64,000 bases of DNA from an uncultured Clostridia bacterium (GTDB taxonomy: Bacteria > Bacillota > Clostridia > Oscillospirales > Acutalibacteraceae), in the NCBI GenBank assembly GCA_946184295.1, contig CAMHEZ010000002.1, positions 79,916-143,915 of the forward strand, written 5' to 3'. Positions 43,557-52,376 of this stretch are shown one piece after another. The position numbers and the translations under genes were made by a program. A model generated the notes under the pieces. The model searched no databases and was not told the origin of the DNA. It worked only from the letters and a program-made list of their open reading frames with translations. How positions within the stretch are numbered: the first letter of the stretch is position 1; each line of letters starts with the position of its first letter.

Positions 43557-45662
43557 TTAAACCGCCGTACCGCTGTAAACAAACCAACCGGTCCATCCGT
43601 TTGCGGTAAACATTCTGACATACATATTCTCAGGCGAGCCCACATACCACACCTGCTGCATATACCGTTCGCCGCCGGTCATACGCAGTGCCTCCAGACG
43701 GAAACCACCGGTCGGCTCACGCAGCGGTGCATGAAGGATCGCGCTGGCTGTTTCGGTATTTCGACAGTACCAAACGCCGTCCAGACAATCGTCAAGGTCA
43801 TCTCCCGCACTCAATCGCGCCGCGCAACCGTTGTGCGCCGTGATTTCGGCATAGCCCCTGTAAAGCGTTACTTCTTCCAGATCGTAGACATTGCCGCTCG
43901 TCATACGCAGTGAAAGTACCGCCGGTTTCTGCACATATACAGTCAGATAATGCGCGTCACCCACACCGTGCATCACGGACTGCATGGTATTGCTGTCCGC
44001 TCCATCATATTTCAGCGAAACATACGGCGCACCGCCACATGCTCCGTGACACACCACCGTGTAAAAGCCCTGAGTCACCTTCTGCCGGAAGGTATGAATG
44101 ACCGTCGCGCTGTTGGTATTGCCGTTTTTATCATACACCGTTTCCAACACCTTGGGATTGTTATCAATGTCACCTACCGGAAATACCGCTCCATAGGTAT
44201 AATTAGTAATGGGCACGCGATAACGAATTTGCAGACCCACATCATGCTGTGTACCGTCCACATCGGTCTTTTGCGCAGGCCATGACTCCACCACCGTGCA
44301 GTAGGTACCGTCAGTATTCACCACCACTGCCACATGGTCAATGCCGAGATAACGCCCTTCGACATTTCCCGAAAAGAGCAAATCACCCGCCCGTACAGTT
44401 TCACTGCCGTCAATGGCATACAGATAACCGTGCTTCATTGCGTATTTTGCCAGTGCCTGCGAGGTCAGATAGCGATTGTCAATCTCCACACTGGTCGGAT
44501 TCTCCGAGCGGCCGAACGGCACCGTTTCGTCAAATCGCACGCCCCACGGGAACGCCGCATTAGCGTCATTGGCATAGCGGCTGTTCTCAAACGAAATGCC
44601 GTTGAGCACCGCCTCAGCAAATGAGCTGCACACAATGCCGAACTGTCCTCCCGCCGCATTTTCACCCAAAGAATCAGCATACAGCCCCGCGCCGGTTTCA
44701 TATAAAAAGCAGCTGTCCTGACCGTCGGGCGTATAAGCCCGGTTGAAATACGACTCGGCACACCACAGCATTTCAGCCACGGTTCCGGCCGAGATTGTCA
44801 CGCAAGGTCTTCTCACCGCCGCCGACAGCTTCTCCGCCGACACCGCCTCGTCGCAGATTTTCCCCTGCGTAATGCCGCCGTTCGGAATAAACTCCGTCAC
44901 ACGCTGCAAAGACCGACTCACATCGTCAATCTGCCATTGGAAGGTATTGGCATGTTCCAGCACGGCCTGTAGCTCCGTCACCAGCTGACCCACTTCATCG
45001 TCCGGCGCATAACCGCCCACGATAGCCGAAACCGCCTGCGACACCGCAGACACTTCACTTCTGAGTGCCGTAATCTGTTCCCGCACCGCGTTGCCCGCCG
45101 TCGCATAGACCGTGCCGTCGTAACCGATGCGGATTCCCACAACCTCGCTCTCCGCCGTCCCGGGTACCACATTGTCGCTGCTCGCCAGCGCTTCCAGATG
45201 ATTGAGGCGCGCCCGATCCACCGCCACTCGCAGCAAGGCGTTTTCCAGTGCGGAAAACGTCTCTGTCGCCTCGATGGCGTCATCATTACGGATGGACTGC
45301 TCCACCTTAAGCAGAAAAGGCTTGGAGGAAATCACCGCTTCCTCTTCGGCATTGGTAATCCAGATTTCGGCGGGATAGGTACCGACCTCCTGCGTCACGC
45401 TGTTGGGCAGGGTAAAAGTAACGATGCCGTTTTCCCCGTCGGCAATTTCCCCGTCGATGTACTCCGACGCTTCTCCCGACGTTTCCACATACAGCCGCGC
45501 CTCGCAGCCCACCAGATTCATCGGTGCGCCCTCATCATCTTCCGACAGATCTCTGTCCATCATCTGCACATGCAGCAGTCGGCTGAGATTGTCAAACTGC
45601 TTGACCACCACGGCGGCCATCTTCTGATTGATATCAATCTTTCTGGGAATAAAATCCTGCAT
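43557..45662 (-). CDS. BppU-type baseplate upper protein with putative NlpC/P60-like domain
   Basis: 701 aa. Residues ~1-130 match the BppU N-terminal domain (INQKMAAVVVKQFDNLSRLLH; EVGTYPAEIWIT). A helical linker follows (~140-270). The region ~300-480 resembles an NlpC/P60-type fold: GIVCSSFAEAVLNGISF with a candidate nucleophile Cys, and YLGIDHVAVVVNTDGTY with a candidate His. The end (~590-701) looks like a pyocin-knob or tail-fibre domain (YVRMFTANGWTGWFVY). It probably combines host binding and wall degradation at the tail tip. The peptidase call is an inference. Confidence 0.7.
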   Translation of the reverse strand: MQDFIPRKIDINQKMAAVVVKQFDNLSRLLHVQMMDRDLSEDDEGAPMNLVGCEARLYVETSGEASEYIDGEIADGENGIVTFTLPNSVTQEVGTYPAEIWITNAEEEAVISSKPFLLKVEQSIRNDDAIEATETFSALENALLRVAVDRARLNHLEALASSDNVVPGTAESEVVGIRIGYDGTVYATAGNAVREQITALRSEVSAVSQAVSAIVGGYAPDDEVGQLVTELQAVLEHANTFQWQIDDVSRSLQRVTEFIPNGGITQGKICDEAVSAEKLSAAVRRPCVTISAGTVAEMLWCAESYFNRAYTPDGQDSCFLYETGAGLYADSLGENAAGGQFGIVCSSFAEAVLNGISFENSRYANDANAAFPWGVRFDETVPFGRSENPTSVEIDNRYLTSQALAKYAMKHGYLYAIDGSETVRAGDLLFSGNVEGRYLGIDHVAVVVNTDGTYCTVVESWPAQKTDVDGTQHDVGLQIRYRVPITNYTYGAVFPVGDIDNNPKVLETVYDKNGNTNSATVIHTFRQKVTQGFYTVVCHGACGGAPYVSLKYDGADSNTMQSVMHGVGDAHYLTVYVQKPAVLSLRMTSGNVYDLEEVTLYRGYAEITAHNGCAARLSAGDDLDDCLDGVWYCRNTETASAILHAPLREPTGGFRLEALRMTGGERYMQQVWYVGSPENMYVRMFTANGWTGWFVYSGTAV

Positions 45663-45682
45663 TTTTCAAACTCACCTCAAAA

Positions 45683-46285
45683 TCAAGTTGATTTCCATGT
45701 ACCGTTGACTCTCACATAGGGAACGGCCTTTTTCCATGCGCTGCCGATTCTGACATACGGCACTGCTTTTTGCCATACATTGCCCGACCTGACATACACA
45801 TACTGCTCGGCGGCGGTTCCGCCCGTCCCGGCCTGTCCCGCCGTGCTACCGGTCGCAGCATACGCGGGCAGCTGTGCCGAGCCTCCCTTTGGATTGCCGG
45901 CGCTCCCCAGCACACCGGCCGTACCGCCATAGGAAGATCCGGTGCGCGACACATAAAATTCGACACTGACCGTATCCGCCTTGACCTTCGCGGATAATGT
46001 CAGCCGCACCGTGTGATGCTGCGTGCCGTTCCACGAAGCGCCGCTGTCTTTCAGCACCACCGACTGCCACGCGCCGCCGTTCAGCCGGACAAATACCGTC
46101 AGTTTAATACCGGTTCCCAGCTTGGACTGCGACGAATTGAGCCACCCCGTAAACGTGAATCCCACCGTGACCGCCGCTGCCGAAACGTCCGTTCTGACCG
46201 CCGTATAGGAGACAGCGTAATGCACAGCGGGTGAAGCAGCTGTAGAGGTGATCTTTTCGGTCAAAGTGCCGTTTACCGTCACCAT
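45683..46285 (-). CDS. Tail tip/fibre protein with C-terminal AVPYVR repeats
   Basis: 200 aa from the second ATG (9 bases after GAGGAG; the first ATG is too close). The body is a beta-rich domain of small and Thr/Val residues (SYTAVRTDVSAAAVTVGFTF). The C-terminus has three near repeats of about 13 residues: YVRSGNVWQKAVP, YVRIGSAWKKAVP, YVRVNGTWKST, as in many phage adhesins. Lies between the two baseplate genes. Confidence 0.65.
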   Translation of the reverse strand: MVTVNGTLTEKITSTAASPAVHYAVSYTAVRTDVSAAAVTVGFTFTGWLNSSQSKLGTGIKLTVFVRLNGGAWQSVVLKDSGASWNGTQHHTVRLTLSAKVKADTVSVEFYVSRTGSSYGGTAGVLGSAGNPKGGSAQLPAYAATGSTAGQAGTGGTAAEQYVYVRSGNVWQKAVPYVRIGSAWKKAVPYVRVNGTWKST

Positions 46286-46298
46286 TGCCATCTCCTCC

Positions 46299-46880
46299 TC
46301 AGTCTACGATTCTGAAATAAATATCACCGTTGCTGCCACCGCTCGGTGCCGCCGTACCGTAAGAAATTGTCGGCACATCATTCCTGCCGGGCAGACTGCC
46401 GATAATCTGGGTAATACCGGCCAGCACCGTGCCGTTGAGGTATAGCCGGAAGAGCTCGATCTGATTGACATCTCCCCTGTTGAGCAGGCTGGTTTTCACA
46501 AGAGACGGAACCGGAGGAGTACCTGTGGAGAGTGTTCCCTGCACAATTCTAATGCGATACACGTCGGCAGTTTCCCCACCGCCTTTCACAAATTCCGCCA
46601 CCACGCTGTCATAACGCTTGTAGCCCGCCGTACCGTTGGCGACCGTCAGATCCAGCGACTCCCCGTCGGGAATGCGCAGGATATGTCCGCGATTCATCAC
46701 GCCGCCGCCAGCCAATCTCACGGTATTGTCGTCGATTCTCACACAGGTCAAAGTACCCAGAATACCGCTTTTTGTACCAAAGATCGCGCCATAGATAAAA
46801 GCGTCATCGTCAGCGGCAATATGCGGGTCGGCACCGTCGGGTGTATAAATTGTAATCGCTCTCTGTCCCATTACCGTCAC
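46299..46880 (-). CDS. Baseplate/tail tip structural protein
   Basis: About 193 aa if it starts at GTG 46880 after AAAGGA; ATG 46871 (MGQRAITIYTPDG) is a close alternative. It resembles siphovirus proteins encoded after Gp37-like genes in Clostridia prophages (DDAFIYGAIFGTKSGILG; IVQGTLSTGTPPVPSL). No enzymatic motif. Probably a baseplate or fibre-attachment component. Confidence 0.6.
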   Translation of the reverse strand: MTVMGQRAITIYTPDGADPHIAADDDAFIYGAIFGTKSGILGTLTCVRIDDNTVRLAGGGVMNRGHILRIPDGESLDLTVANGTAGYKRYDSVVAEFVKGGGETADVYRIRIVQGTLSTGTPPVPSLVKTSLLNRGDVNQIELFRLYLNGTVLAGITQIIGSLPGRNDVPTISYGTAAPSGGSNGDIYFRIVD

Positions 46881-46923
46881 CCAATCCTTTCTTTTCATTT
46901 CGAATATTTTCAACATTCATCAT

Positions 46924-47931
46924 TTATTTTACTTGATATTTCAACACAATGCCCTCGGCGGAAACGGTCAGCAGCTTTTCCGTCACGGTCTTCACGCTTG
47001 CCATATCAATCAGGCGGTCCCTGATACCAACCTTATCTCCCAGTGGCAAATCAATCTCACCCGAATCAAAATCAAACTCCATCAGATCCTGCCTGCCATA
47101 TTTCAAAAGCCGCTTTTTTGCACCGCGCACCAACTCCGCTTCACTGTCATAATTGGGATAATCATACACCATGGCCCGCTCGTTGACGCCTGTCGCCACG
47201 CCCTGAGCAGCAGGGTTTTCGGTCACGCTGCCGTCGGGCAGCAAATATAAATGCCGCACCGTGCGGTTTTCCTGTTCGCCGCGACCCAGCGCGATCATAT
47301 GGTTGATCTGCGCGTCAGCGCGGGTAGATGTATACGAAAGATCATAGTCTTCCGAAAGCTCCATTTCGGCGCTGCGATCCTGAACGCTCCGTATATATAG
47401 TAACACCTTTCCGCTGTCCGGGTCAAGTCTCAATTCCAGTCTGTCATTGTGTTCGGTCAGCATATCGGATATCGCTTCCAGCACATTCTGATACCGAAAC
47501 TTTTTCTGCTCATAGACAACCGCCTCGTTCGGACTTTCGCCAAGCACCAACTCGTAAAGTCCTCCGAACGGCTCCAGCAGTGCGGCGATAATCTCTCCCA
47601 GGCTTTTCGCAGTAAACACCCGATGACTCTGCCCCGCGGGGGGCGAAATAATCTTGCGCAGTAGCATACCGCGCCAATTGGCGCCGCAGATTCGGATAAT
47701 GCCCTTGTCGGATACATGCACCAATTTTTCCACCCGGCCGCCCCACTCCGTACCGGGAACATACAAATAGTCGCCGATCTGCAAATCATACCGCCCCAGA
47801 TCGTCGGCGGGAATCTCCGCTTCCCAGTCATTGTCCTCCAATTGGGTTTCAAGCGAAATTTTTGCGTCGAATTTCACAAAGTCAATCACGCCCTTCTCGT
47901 GAAACTGCGCGTCGGCGTGTATCAAGTCCAT
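46924..47931 (-). CDS. Gp37-like tail-associated protein (siphovirus ReqiPepy6 type)
   Basis: 335 aa. N-terminal part forms the tail-hub fold of Gp37/Tal proteins (DFVKFDAKISLETQLEDNDW; CGANWRGMLLRKIISPP). C-terminal part matches (DLPLGDKVGIRDRLIDM; TVTEKLLTVSAEGIVLKY). It overlaps the Dit gene by 10 bp. It would cap the tail tube at the tip. Confidence 0.8.
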   Translation of the reverse strand: MDLIHADAQFHEKGVIDFVKFDAKISLETQLEDNDWEAEIPADDLGRYDLQIGDYLYVPGTEWGGRVEKLVHVSDKGIIRICGANWRGMLLRKIISPPAGQSHRVFTAKSLGEIIAALLEPFGGLYELVLGESPNEAVVYEQKKFRYQNVLEAISDMLTEHNDRLELRLDPDSGKVLLYIRSVQDRSAEMELSEDYDLSYTSTRADAQINHMIALGRGEQENRTVRHLYLLPDGSVTENPAAQGVATGVNERAMVYDYPNYDSEAELVRGAKKRLLKYGRQDLMEFDFDSGEIDLPLGDKVGIRDRLIDMASVKTVTEKLLTVSAEGIVLKYQVK

Positions 47932-48779
47932 CGCGGCTCACTCCTTTGGGTCAAAAAAATCACCTCACACGCAAAATCGCCGGCGCAAGTGATTGACAAA
48001 TGCCCCGTAGGCGCATACAAAAAATTATCCACGCTCTTTTTGCGTGTATGAAACAGATTGGTTCTGGTGCCATTGTTGGCCACCAGCCAAATACTCTTGT
48101 CGGTCTGATCGATCACCGCATAGTCTCCCGCAGCAATCTCCGTGTTCAGCGCGTACTCATTTCCCCCAACATATACCGCAGGATTGACACAAGGCCCGAA
48201 CAGCTTGATGACCATCGGCAGCGTGCCGTTGGTTTCATTGACAAATTGATACGCTGCGTCATCGTCAGCGTATCGCTGGGGATACTTTCCCGGATAATGC
48301 TTGTAATTGTCACCGCCGCCCGCACTTTCCCCCGGCATCACCACCACAGACCGTTCCTCTGTCCATGCGGGGCTGAACACCTTGAGCGTCAGCTTAACTA
48401 CCGTGTAGCAGGTCCAATCGCGGTCGAGCGTCTTGGTCGACGCAAAAGCCAGACACCTGATATACTGCCCGTTGACCCATAATTTTCCGGGCAGCAACCG
48501 GCATACATCATACTCTGTCACATCGTGCAGCCTGTTGAGAGCGGCATTGTGTTCCTCCTGCGTATCCGCAAATACGTCCAGCACCAGACTTTTTTCCTGT
48601 ACGGCCCTGCGGGCAGACACAACTTTCCCGCCATCACGGGCAGCCCTGTCAAAGGTGGTCAGGTGCCATTGATAATCAAACAGCCCCGAAGACTGCACCA
48701 CAATCGGTGCCTCATCCAGCCGCAGCATATCGCCCCTGCTGTTTTCGTACCAGCAGGCATACGGCAGCTGCTCAGACAT
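47922..48779 (-). CDS. Distal tail protein (Dit family)
   Basis: 285 aa. N-terminal Dit hub (YENSRGDMLRLDEAPIVVQS; DVFADTQEEHNAALNRLHDV; GQYIRCLAFASTKTLD) followed by a C-terminal galectin-like lobe. It forms the hexameric ring joining tube and baseplate in siphoviruses. It overlaps the tape measure gene by 8 bp. Confidence 0.78.
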   Translation of the reverse strand: MSEQLPYACWYENSRGDMLRLDEAPIVVQSSGLFDYQWHLTTFDRAARDGGKVVSARRAVQEKSLVLDVFADTQEEHNAALNRLHDVTEYDVCRLLPGKLWVNGQYIRCLAFASTKTLDRDWTCYTVVKLTLKVFSPAWTEERSVVVMPGESAGGGDNYKHYPGKYPQRYADDDAAYQFVNETNGTLPMVIKLFGPCVNPAVYVGGNEYALNTEIAAGDYAVIDQTDKSIWLVANNGTRTNLFHTRKKSVDNFLYAPTGHLSITCAGDFACEVIFLTQRSEPRWT

Positions 48780-49560
48780 ATTCCTTCACCAGCCTTCCGA
48801 ACGGGCGCCCGTCTATTTCCACGGTAGACCGGGCATATACCAGCTTTTCGAGCGTTTCCAGCAGCCGCTCCCATTTTTCGCCGTTTCCGGCAGCGCGATA
48901 CGCGTCATAGGAAGTCCCACCTGCCGCGGACGCACCCGCCAAAAGCTCCGCGGTTTCCCGCGACATAGACAGCGCTGCATCATATACGCCTTCCGCGCCG
49001 CCCATTAAACCGAGTTCCATACCCTTCGCGGTAAATGCGCCGATCTCCATCATCACCTGTGACGGCGAATGAATTTTGAGCGCCGCGCGTATCACGTCCG
49101 ACACACCGGACGCCATGCTCTGCGCGGCCGCAAAGAGTGTCCCCCTGCGGGCATTCATACCTGCCATGATACCGGTCACGATATTGTATCCCACCGGCGT
49201 AAAGCTTACGGAGCCCACCGCATTTTTCGTTGTATTCATCAAAGTCTGTGCCGCACCGAGCATCACCCCCTGACGACTCATCACGCCGCCGATCAAACCG
49301 TCTATCGCCAGCGCACCTTTGCCGAATAAAACCGACGGAAGCGCCGCCAGCGCGGGGGAGCTGCCAATAGAATCTACCAATTTCTCCAACCCGGACAGCA
49401 GCAAAGCCCCCAGCCCGCCCAGCATCGCACCCACACCGGCAATGCCGTCGGTCTGTTCATTTCGGAAGCGGGTGAGCGCCTCCCCTGCCGCCAGGATACC
49501 GGCATCAAACCCCGCCGTATCCAGCGTCAGATACGCCGTTACCGTTCCCGCGTTAATCAT
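48772..49560 (-). CDS. Very short tail tape measure protein
   Basis: 262 aa. Tape measure features: hydrophobic Gly/Ala-rich central segments, NTTKNAVGSVSFTPVGYNIV and the family C-terminal motif LKIHSPSQVMMEIGAFTAKGM. Normal tape measures have 600-2000 residues. At the usual 0.15 nm per residue this one would set a tail of about 40 nm. No frame disruption is visible, so the short length seems original. Confidence 0.75.
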   Translation of the reverse strand: MINAGTVTAYLTLDTAGFDAGILAAGEALTRFRNEQTDGIAGVGAMLGGLGALLLSGLEKLVDSIGSSPALAALPSVLFGKGALAIDGLIGGVMSRQGVMLGAAQTLMNTTKNAVGSVSFTPVGYNIVTGIMAGMNARRGTLFAAAQSMASGVSDVIRAALKIHSPSQVMMEIGAFTAKGMELGLMGGAEGVYDAALSMSRETAELLAGASAAGGTSYDAYRAAGNGEKWERLLETLEKLVYARSTVEIDGRPFGRLVKEYV

Positions 49561-49856
49561 ATCTTACGCACCTCCGCACCCATTTTTTGCAGCAGCGCCA
49601 CGGTTGCGGCGTTGCCTGTGGCAGTCTGATTTCCGGAGCTGCGAAAGAAAGGCCTCTTTCCCTCTTCCAGACAGCCCAGAATATACAGACACGCCTCGTC
49701 CACGCAATAAGCGGCATAGTCATCATGGATTGCCAGCATCTCGCTTGGCCTTCGATGATACGCCTGTGCCATGCTGACGGTATTCATCACCTGCGGTGAG
49801 GCCACGAAATCGTTCGAGGGCCTTGACCCCCGCCTGTGTGTACTGAAAGATGGCAA
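49557..49856 (-). CDS. Tail assembly chaperone, T-like frame
   Basis: A frame of 99 codons overlaps the G-like gene at 49723-49856 in the +1 frame. The conserved part is MAQAYHRRPSEMLAIHDD then YAAYCVDEACLYILGCLEEG. No good ribosome-binding site precedes its own ATG codons, which suits production as a G-T fusion by frameshifting. A run of five G (49831-49827 on the minus strand) in GCG GGG GTC could allow a +1 slip. Confidence 0.65.
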   Translation of the reverse strand: MPSFSTHRRGSRPSNDFVASPQVMNTVSMAQAYHRRPSEMLAIHDDYAAYCVDEACLYILGCLEEGKRPFFRSSGNQTATGNAATVALLQKMGAEVRKI

Positions 49857-50157
49857 TCAACTGTTCATCGGTCAGTTCAATGCCGCAGGCTTCGAGCTCC
49901 GCAAACGTCGGTCTCACCAGCGCAGCGGCGGCGATTTCCAGCAAAACGCGGCCTTCCTCCTCCAGATTGCCGCTCTCGGCCGACACACCGGCATAGAACA
50001 GTTTTCTTGCGGTCTTCATGAGAGGGTTAGTAATCGCGCCTCTGGAAGCCAGTGCGAGCAGTGACGGCCGTCTCAGCACGCACACAAACGCGTCTCCGCA
50101 CCATCCGGGCAGCACAACCTCTGCATCGGTCTGAATTTTTTTAACATCTGTACTCAT
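49723..50157 (-). CDS. Tail assembly chaperone, G-like
   Basis: 144 aa between the tail tube and tape measure genes, the invariant place of tail chaperone pairs. It contains VLPGWCGDAFVCVLRRPSLL and FAELEACGIELTDEQLIAIF, and ends shortly after the overlap with the downstream frame. It keeps the tape measure soluble during tail assembly. Confidence 0.75.
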   Translation of the reverse strand: MSTDVKKIQTDAEVVLPGWCGDAFVCVLRRPSLLALASRGAITNPLMKTARKLFYAGVSAESGNLEEEGRVLLEIAAAALVRPTFAELEACGIELTDEQLIAIFQYTQAGVKALERFRGLTAGDEYRQHGTGVSSKAKRDAGNP

Positions 50158-50178
50158 ATTGCTTCCACCCTTTCGCCG

Positions 50179-50877
50179 TTAAATCTCCACATATTCCCGC
50201 TCGCGATAAATCGCGTAACTGCCCACACCCAGCGACGGCAGCGTATCAATCCGTCCCGCCGCCAGAATCACGGTTTTTCCCGACACGGGAGAGGCGGGCA
50301 GTTCTTCGTCGCTTCTCACCACCACCGGCAGCGACGGCAAACACAGCACCGTCATCGGACTTTCGCCCCTTCCGGGTCTGCTTTTGAGCTTGTACTCGGG
50401 CGCGAAAAACTCACCGTCCTTGAGACTCACTGAAGCAGGCGTTCCGCAGGCATGGGGAAACAGGAACGCGGTATAAGACAGCGAATGTCCATCGTAATCC
50501 TTTTCAGCGGAATACACTGCCACCCTGCTCTTGATTCTGTTCACGGCTTCACCGGCGGCCGACGCGGCATACCGCACAAACGACCCGCCATTTTCTTCCC
50601 CGTCCGTGCTGCTCTCGCCGCCGTCCACCAAAGCGAACACCTCGGGAGAAAACGTGCTGTCGGTGAGCGAAAGATTAAATCCCTTGACAATATCCTCTGT
50701 CATGTTCTGGGCCAGAATCTGATTTTTGATTCTCAGCTCATTCTCATTCCCCTTGGAAATCTGCGCCTCAGCGGAAGCCTCGCTCGCCGTATCAAACGAC
50801 ATCACACGCGGCTCAATTTCCTCGGTAATGATATCCACTCTTTCAATGTTGGCAATTGCCATCGGCTGCATCGCCAT
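50179..50877 (-). CDS. Major tail (tube) protein
   Basis: About 232 aa from the ATG 3 bases after GGAG; one two codons later is possible. It is placed between the tail terminator and the chaperone pair. Sequence is low in recognisable motifs (NMTEDIVKGFNLSLTDSTFSP; SLSYTAFLFPHACGTP), mostly beta. The assignment rests on order and size. Confidence 0.65.
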   Translation of the reverse strand: MAMQPMAIANIERVDIITEEIEPRVMSFDTASEASAEAQISKGNENELRIKNQILAQNMTEDIVKGFNLSLTDSTFSPEVFALVDGGESSTDGEENGGSFVRYAASAAGEAVNRIKSRVAVYSAEKDYDGHSLSYTAFLFPHACGTPASVSLKDGEFFAPEYKLKSRPGRGESPMTVLCLPSLPVVVRSDEELPASPVSGKTVILAAGRIDTLPSLGVGSYAIYREREYVEI

Positions 50878-50926
50878 CTGCTCCAACCTTCCTTTCTCTG
50901 CCTTTCGGCGCGGCAAAAGCTGTCAG

Positions 50927-51274
50927 TCACGTCTTCTGCTGCACCAGATATTCCAAATATGTCTCATGCGCTCTGAATTTGTCGTTGACGATGTGTACTC
51001 CTTCACTGCCGGTCGGCCGCAGATCAGGAGCCAGAGCGGCTAATGCCGCCCTGACCCGTTCAACCAACACCCCCAGCGCCTCATAATCCGATAACGGCAC
51101 ATAGCAATGTACCGACCACAGCGTATACGTCAGCCTGTTGGACTGCGCATAGCGATAGGTTCCCATGTGCTGCACCACCGTGTAGGGCGACAGACAAACG
51201 CCCTGCGCCGCCGCAGGCGCAAGCACTGCAATACCGGCGGCTCTCAGCGCCGTTCTGATATTTTCCCCGTTCAT
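50927..51274 (-). CDS. Tail terminator / tail completion protein
   Basis: 115 aa, starts after AAGGAGG. Resembles minor-capsid/tail-completion proteins of Firmicutes phages (IRTALRAAGIAVLAPAAAQG; SNRLTYTLWSVHCYVPLSDY). Identified by order: after the HK97 gp10-like protein, before the tube. Confidence 0.65.
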   Translation of the reverse strand: MNGENIRTALRAAGIAVLAPAAAQGVCLSPYTVVQHMGTYRYAQSNRLTYTLWSVHCYVPLSDYEALGVLVERVRAALAALAPDLRPTGSEGVHIVNDKFRAHETYLEYLVQQKT

Positions 51275-51283
51275 GCTGCCTCC

Positions 51284-51631
51284 TTATTTCAAACCGGCAA
51301 TCGTACCGGCCATACCGCGCAGAATACCGGGGGTCAGTGCGTTGACTGTGGGATACAGAATAGCATACCGCTGTCCGAATCCGAGTTCCAGATAGACCGA
51401 ATACGGCATATGCCCCACGACTGCTAAATGATACTGCGCCCCGCTGTGTTCCAACCGTCCTTCCAGCGTCCGTCTGGCATTGCCGGTGCGGTCGGTCCAA
51501 GGGCGATGCTCTTTGGCATAGTGTTCCATGTTGCCGACCGCCGTCTGCCCGCAGGATTCTACAGCCTGCAAAATCTCCGCATGCGCCCGCTGCAATCCGG
51601 ACATTGCATCATTGACATCAATCCGAATCAA
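51284..51631 (-). CDS. HK97 gp10-like head-tail joining protein
   Basis: 115 aa if begun at TTG 51631, 10 bases after GAGGTG (gives MIRIDVNDAMSGLQRAHAEI). The family pattern YAKEHRPWTDRTGNARRTLEG then YHLAVVGHMPYSVYLELGFG is clear. It is a connector or tail-neck protein. Confidence 0.75.
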   Translation of the reverse strand: MIRIDVNDAMSGLQRAHAEILQAVESCGQTAVGNMEHYAKEHRPWTDRTGNARRTLEGRLEHSGAQYHLAVVGHMPYSVYLELGFGQRYAILYPTVNALTPGILRGMAGTIAGLK

Positions 51632-51974
51632 GATAAGGAAACACCTCCAAATCCAGCACATTCCCCAATCCGTCCACCGATTTGATTCCGGTTATGCGAT
51701 AATACACATTTTCCACACGCACCAGATACCCGACCTGACACACTTCATCAAACACCATCAACCTTATCATTGATGCGGTGTGTTCACCAATGTTACCGGC
51801 AATCTCAATCACTTCGGAGCGATGCCAGGAACCCTTCCTGTAAAACCATCCATTGACGACGGTAGCCAGCACCGGCACGCCGCCGTCCGACAGGGTATAC
51901 ACCTCATATTCCTGCAGCAGCCCCCGCCGACAGAGGCGACACTTGAGCCGCCTCCCACGCTCACTCATTGTCAT
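51618..51974 (-). CDS. Head closure protein
   Basis: 118 aa; its ATG overlaps the previous stop region. Beta-rich with CRLCRRGLLQEYEVYTLSDG and RVENVYYRITGIKSVDG, like small head-closure/stopper proteins of SPP1-type phages. Position supports the call. Confidence 0.6.
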   Translation of the reverse strand: MTMSERGRRLKCRLCRRGLLQEYEVYTLSDGGVPVLATVVNGWFYRKGSWHRSEVIEIAGNIGEHTASMIRLMVFDEVCQVGYLVRVENVYYRITGIKSVDGLGNVLDLEVFPYLDSD

Positions 51975-52281
51975 CGTCCCACACCTCGTCTGCTCTCGGC
52001 ATATGTCTTGCCGCGCAAGGGCGGTAATACCGCGCCAATCTCAGCCAATAGGCACGTCCGTCGGGCAGTTCCAATCCGTCAGGCAAACGGAACGAATCGT
52101 CCTCGGCCTTTCGCAGAAGCCCCTCATAAGCGGCGGCACGAACGTCCCCGCCGTGCTTTTCCAGCAGCGACAGCAGTTCACTTTCCGTAAACGCCCCGCA
52201 CGCACAGCTTTGCGTGTCGTCAGGTTCCCGCAGACAATACCGCAAATCAGGCAACAGCGTTTCATAATCCATCTCCGCCAT
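51961..52281 (-). CDS. Head-tail connector (adaptor) protein
   Basis: 106 aa from ATG 5 bases after GAGGAGGG. Mostly helical: YETLLPDLRYCLREPDD, FTESELLSLLEKHGGDVRAA. Matches the size and place of gp6/gp15-like adaptors directly after the capsid gene. Confidence 0.65.
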   Translation of the reverse strand: MAEMDYETLLPDLRYCLREPDDTQSCACGAFTESELLSLLEKHGGDVRAAAYEGLLRKAEDDSFRLPDGLELPDGRAYWLRLARYYRPCAARHMPRADEVWDDDNE

Positions 52282-52376
52282 AATATCCCTCCTCAAGCCG
52301 TCTCATCGGCGGCAGTTCTGTCCGATAACAAACAACTCCGCCGCCGACTTTCCGGATTATCGCAATGAAATAGCCG

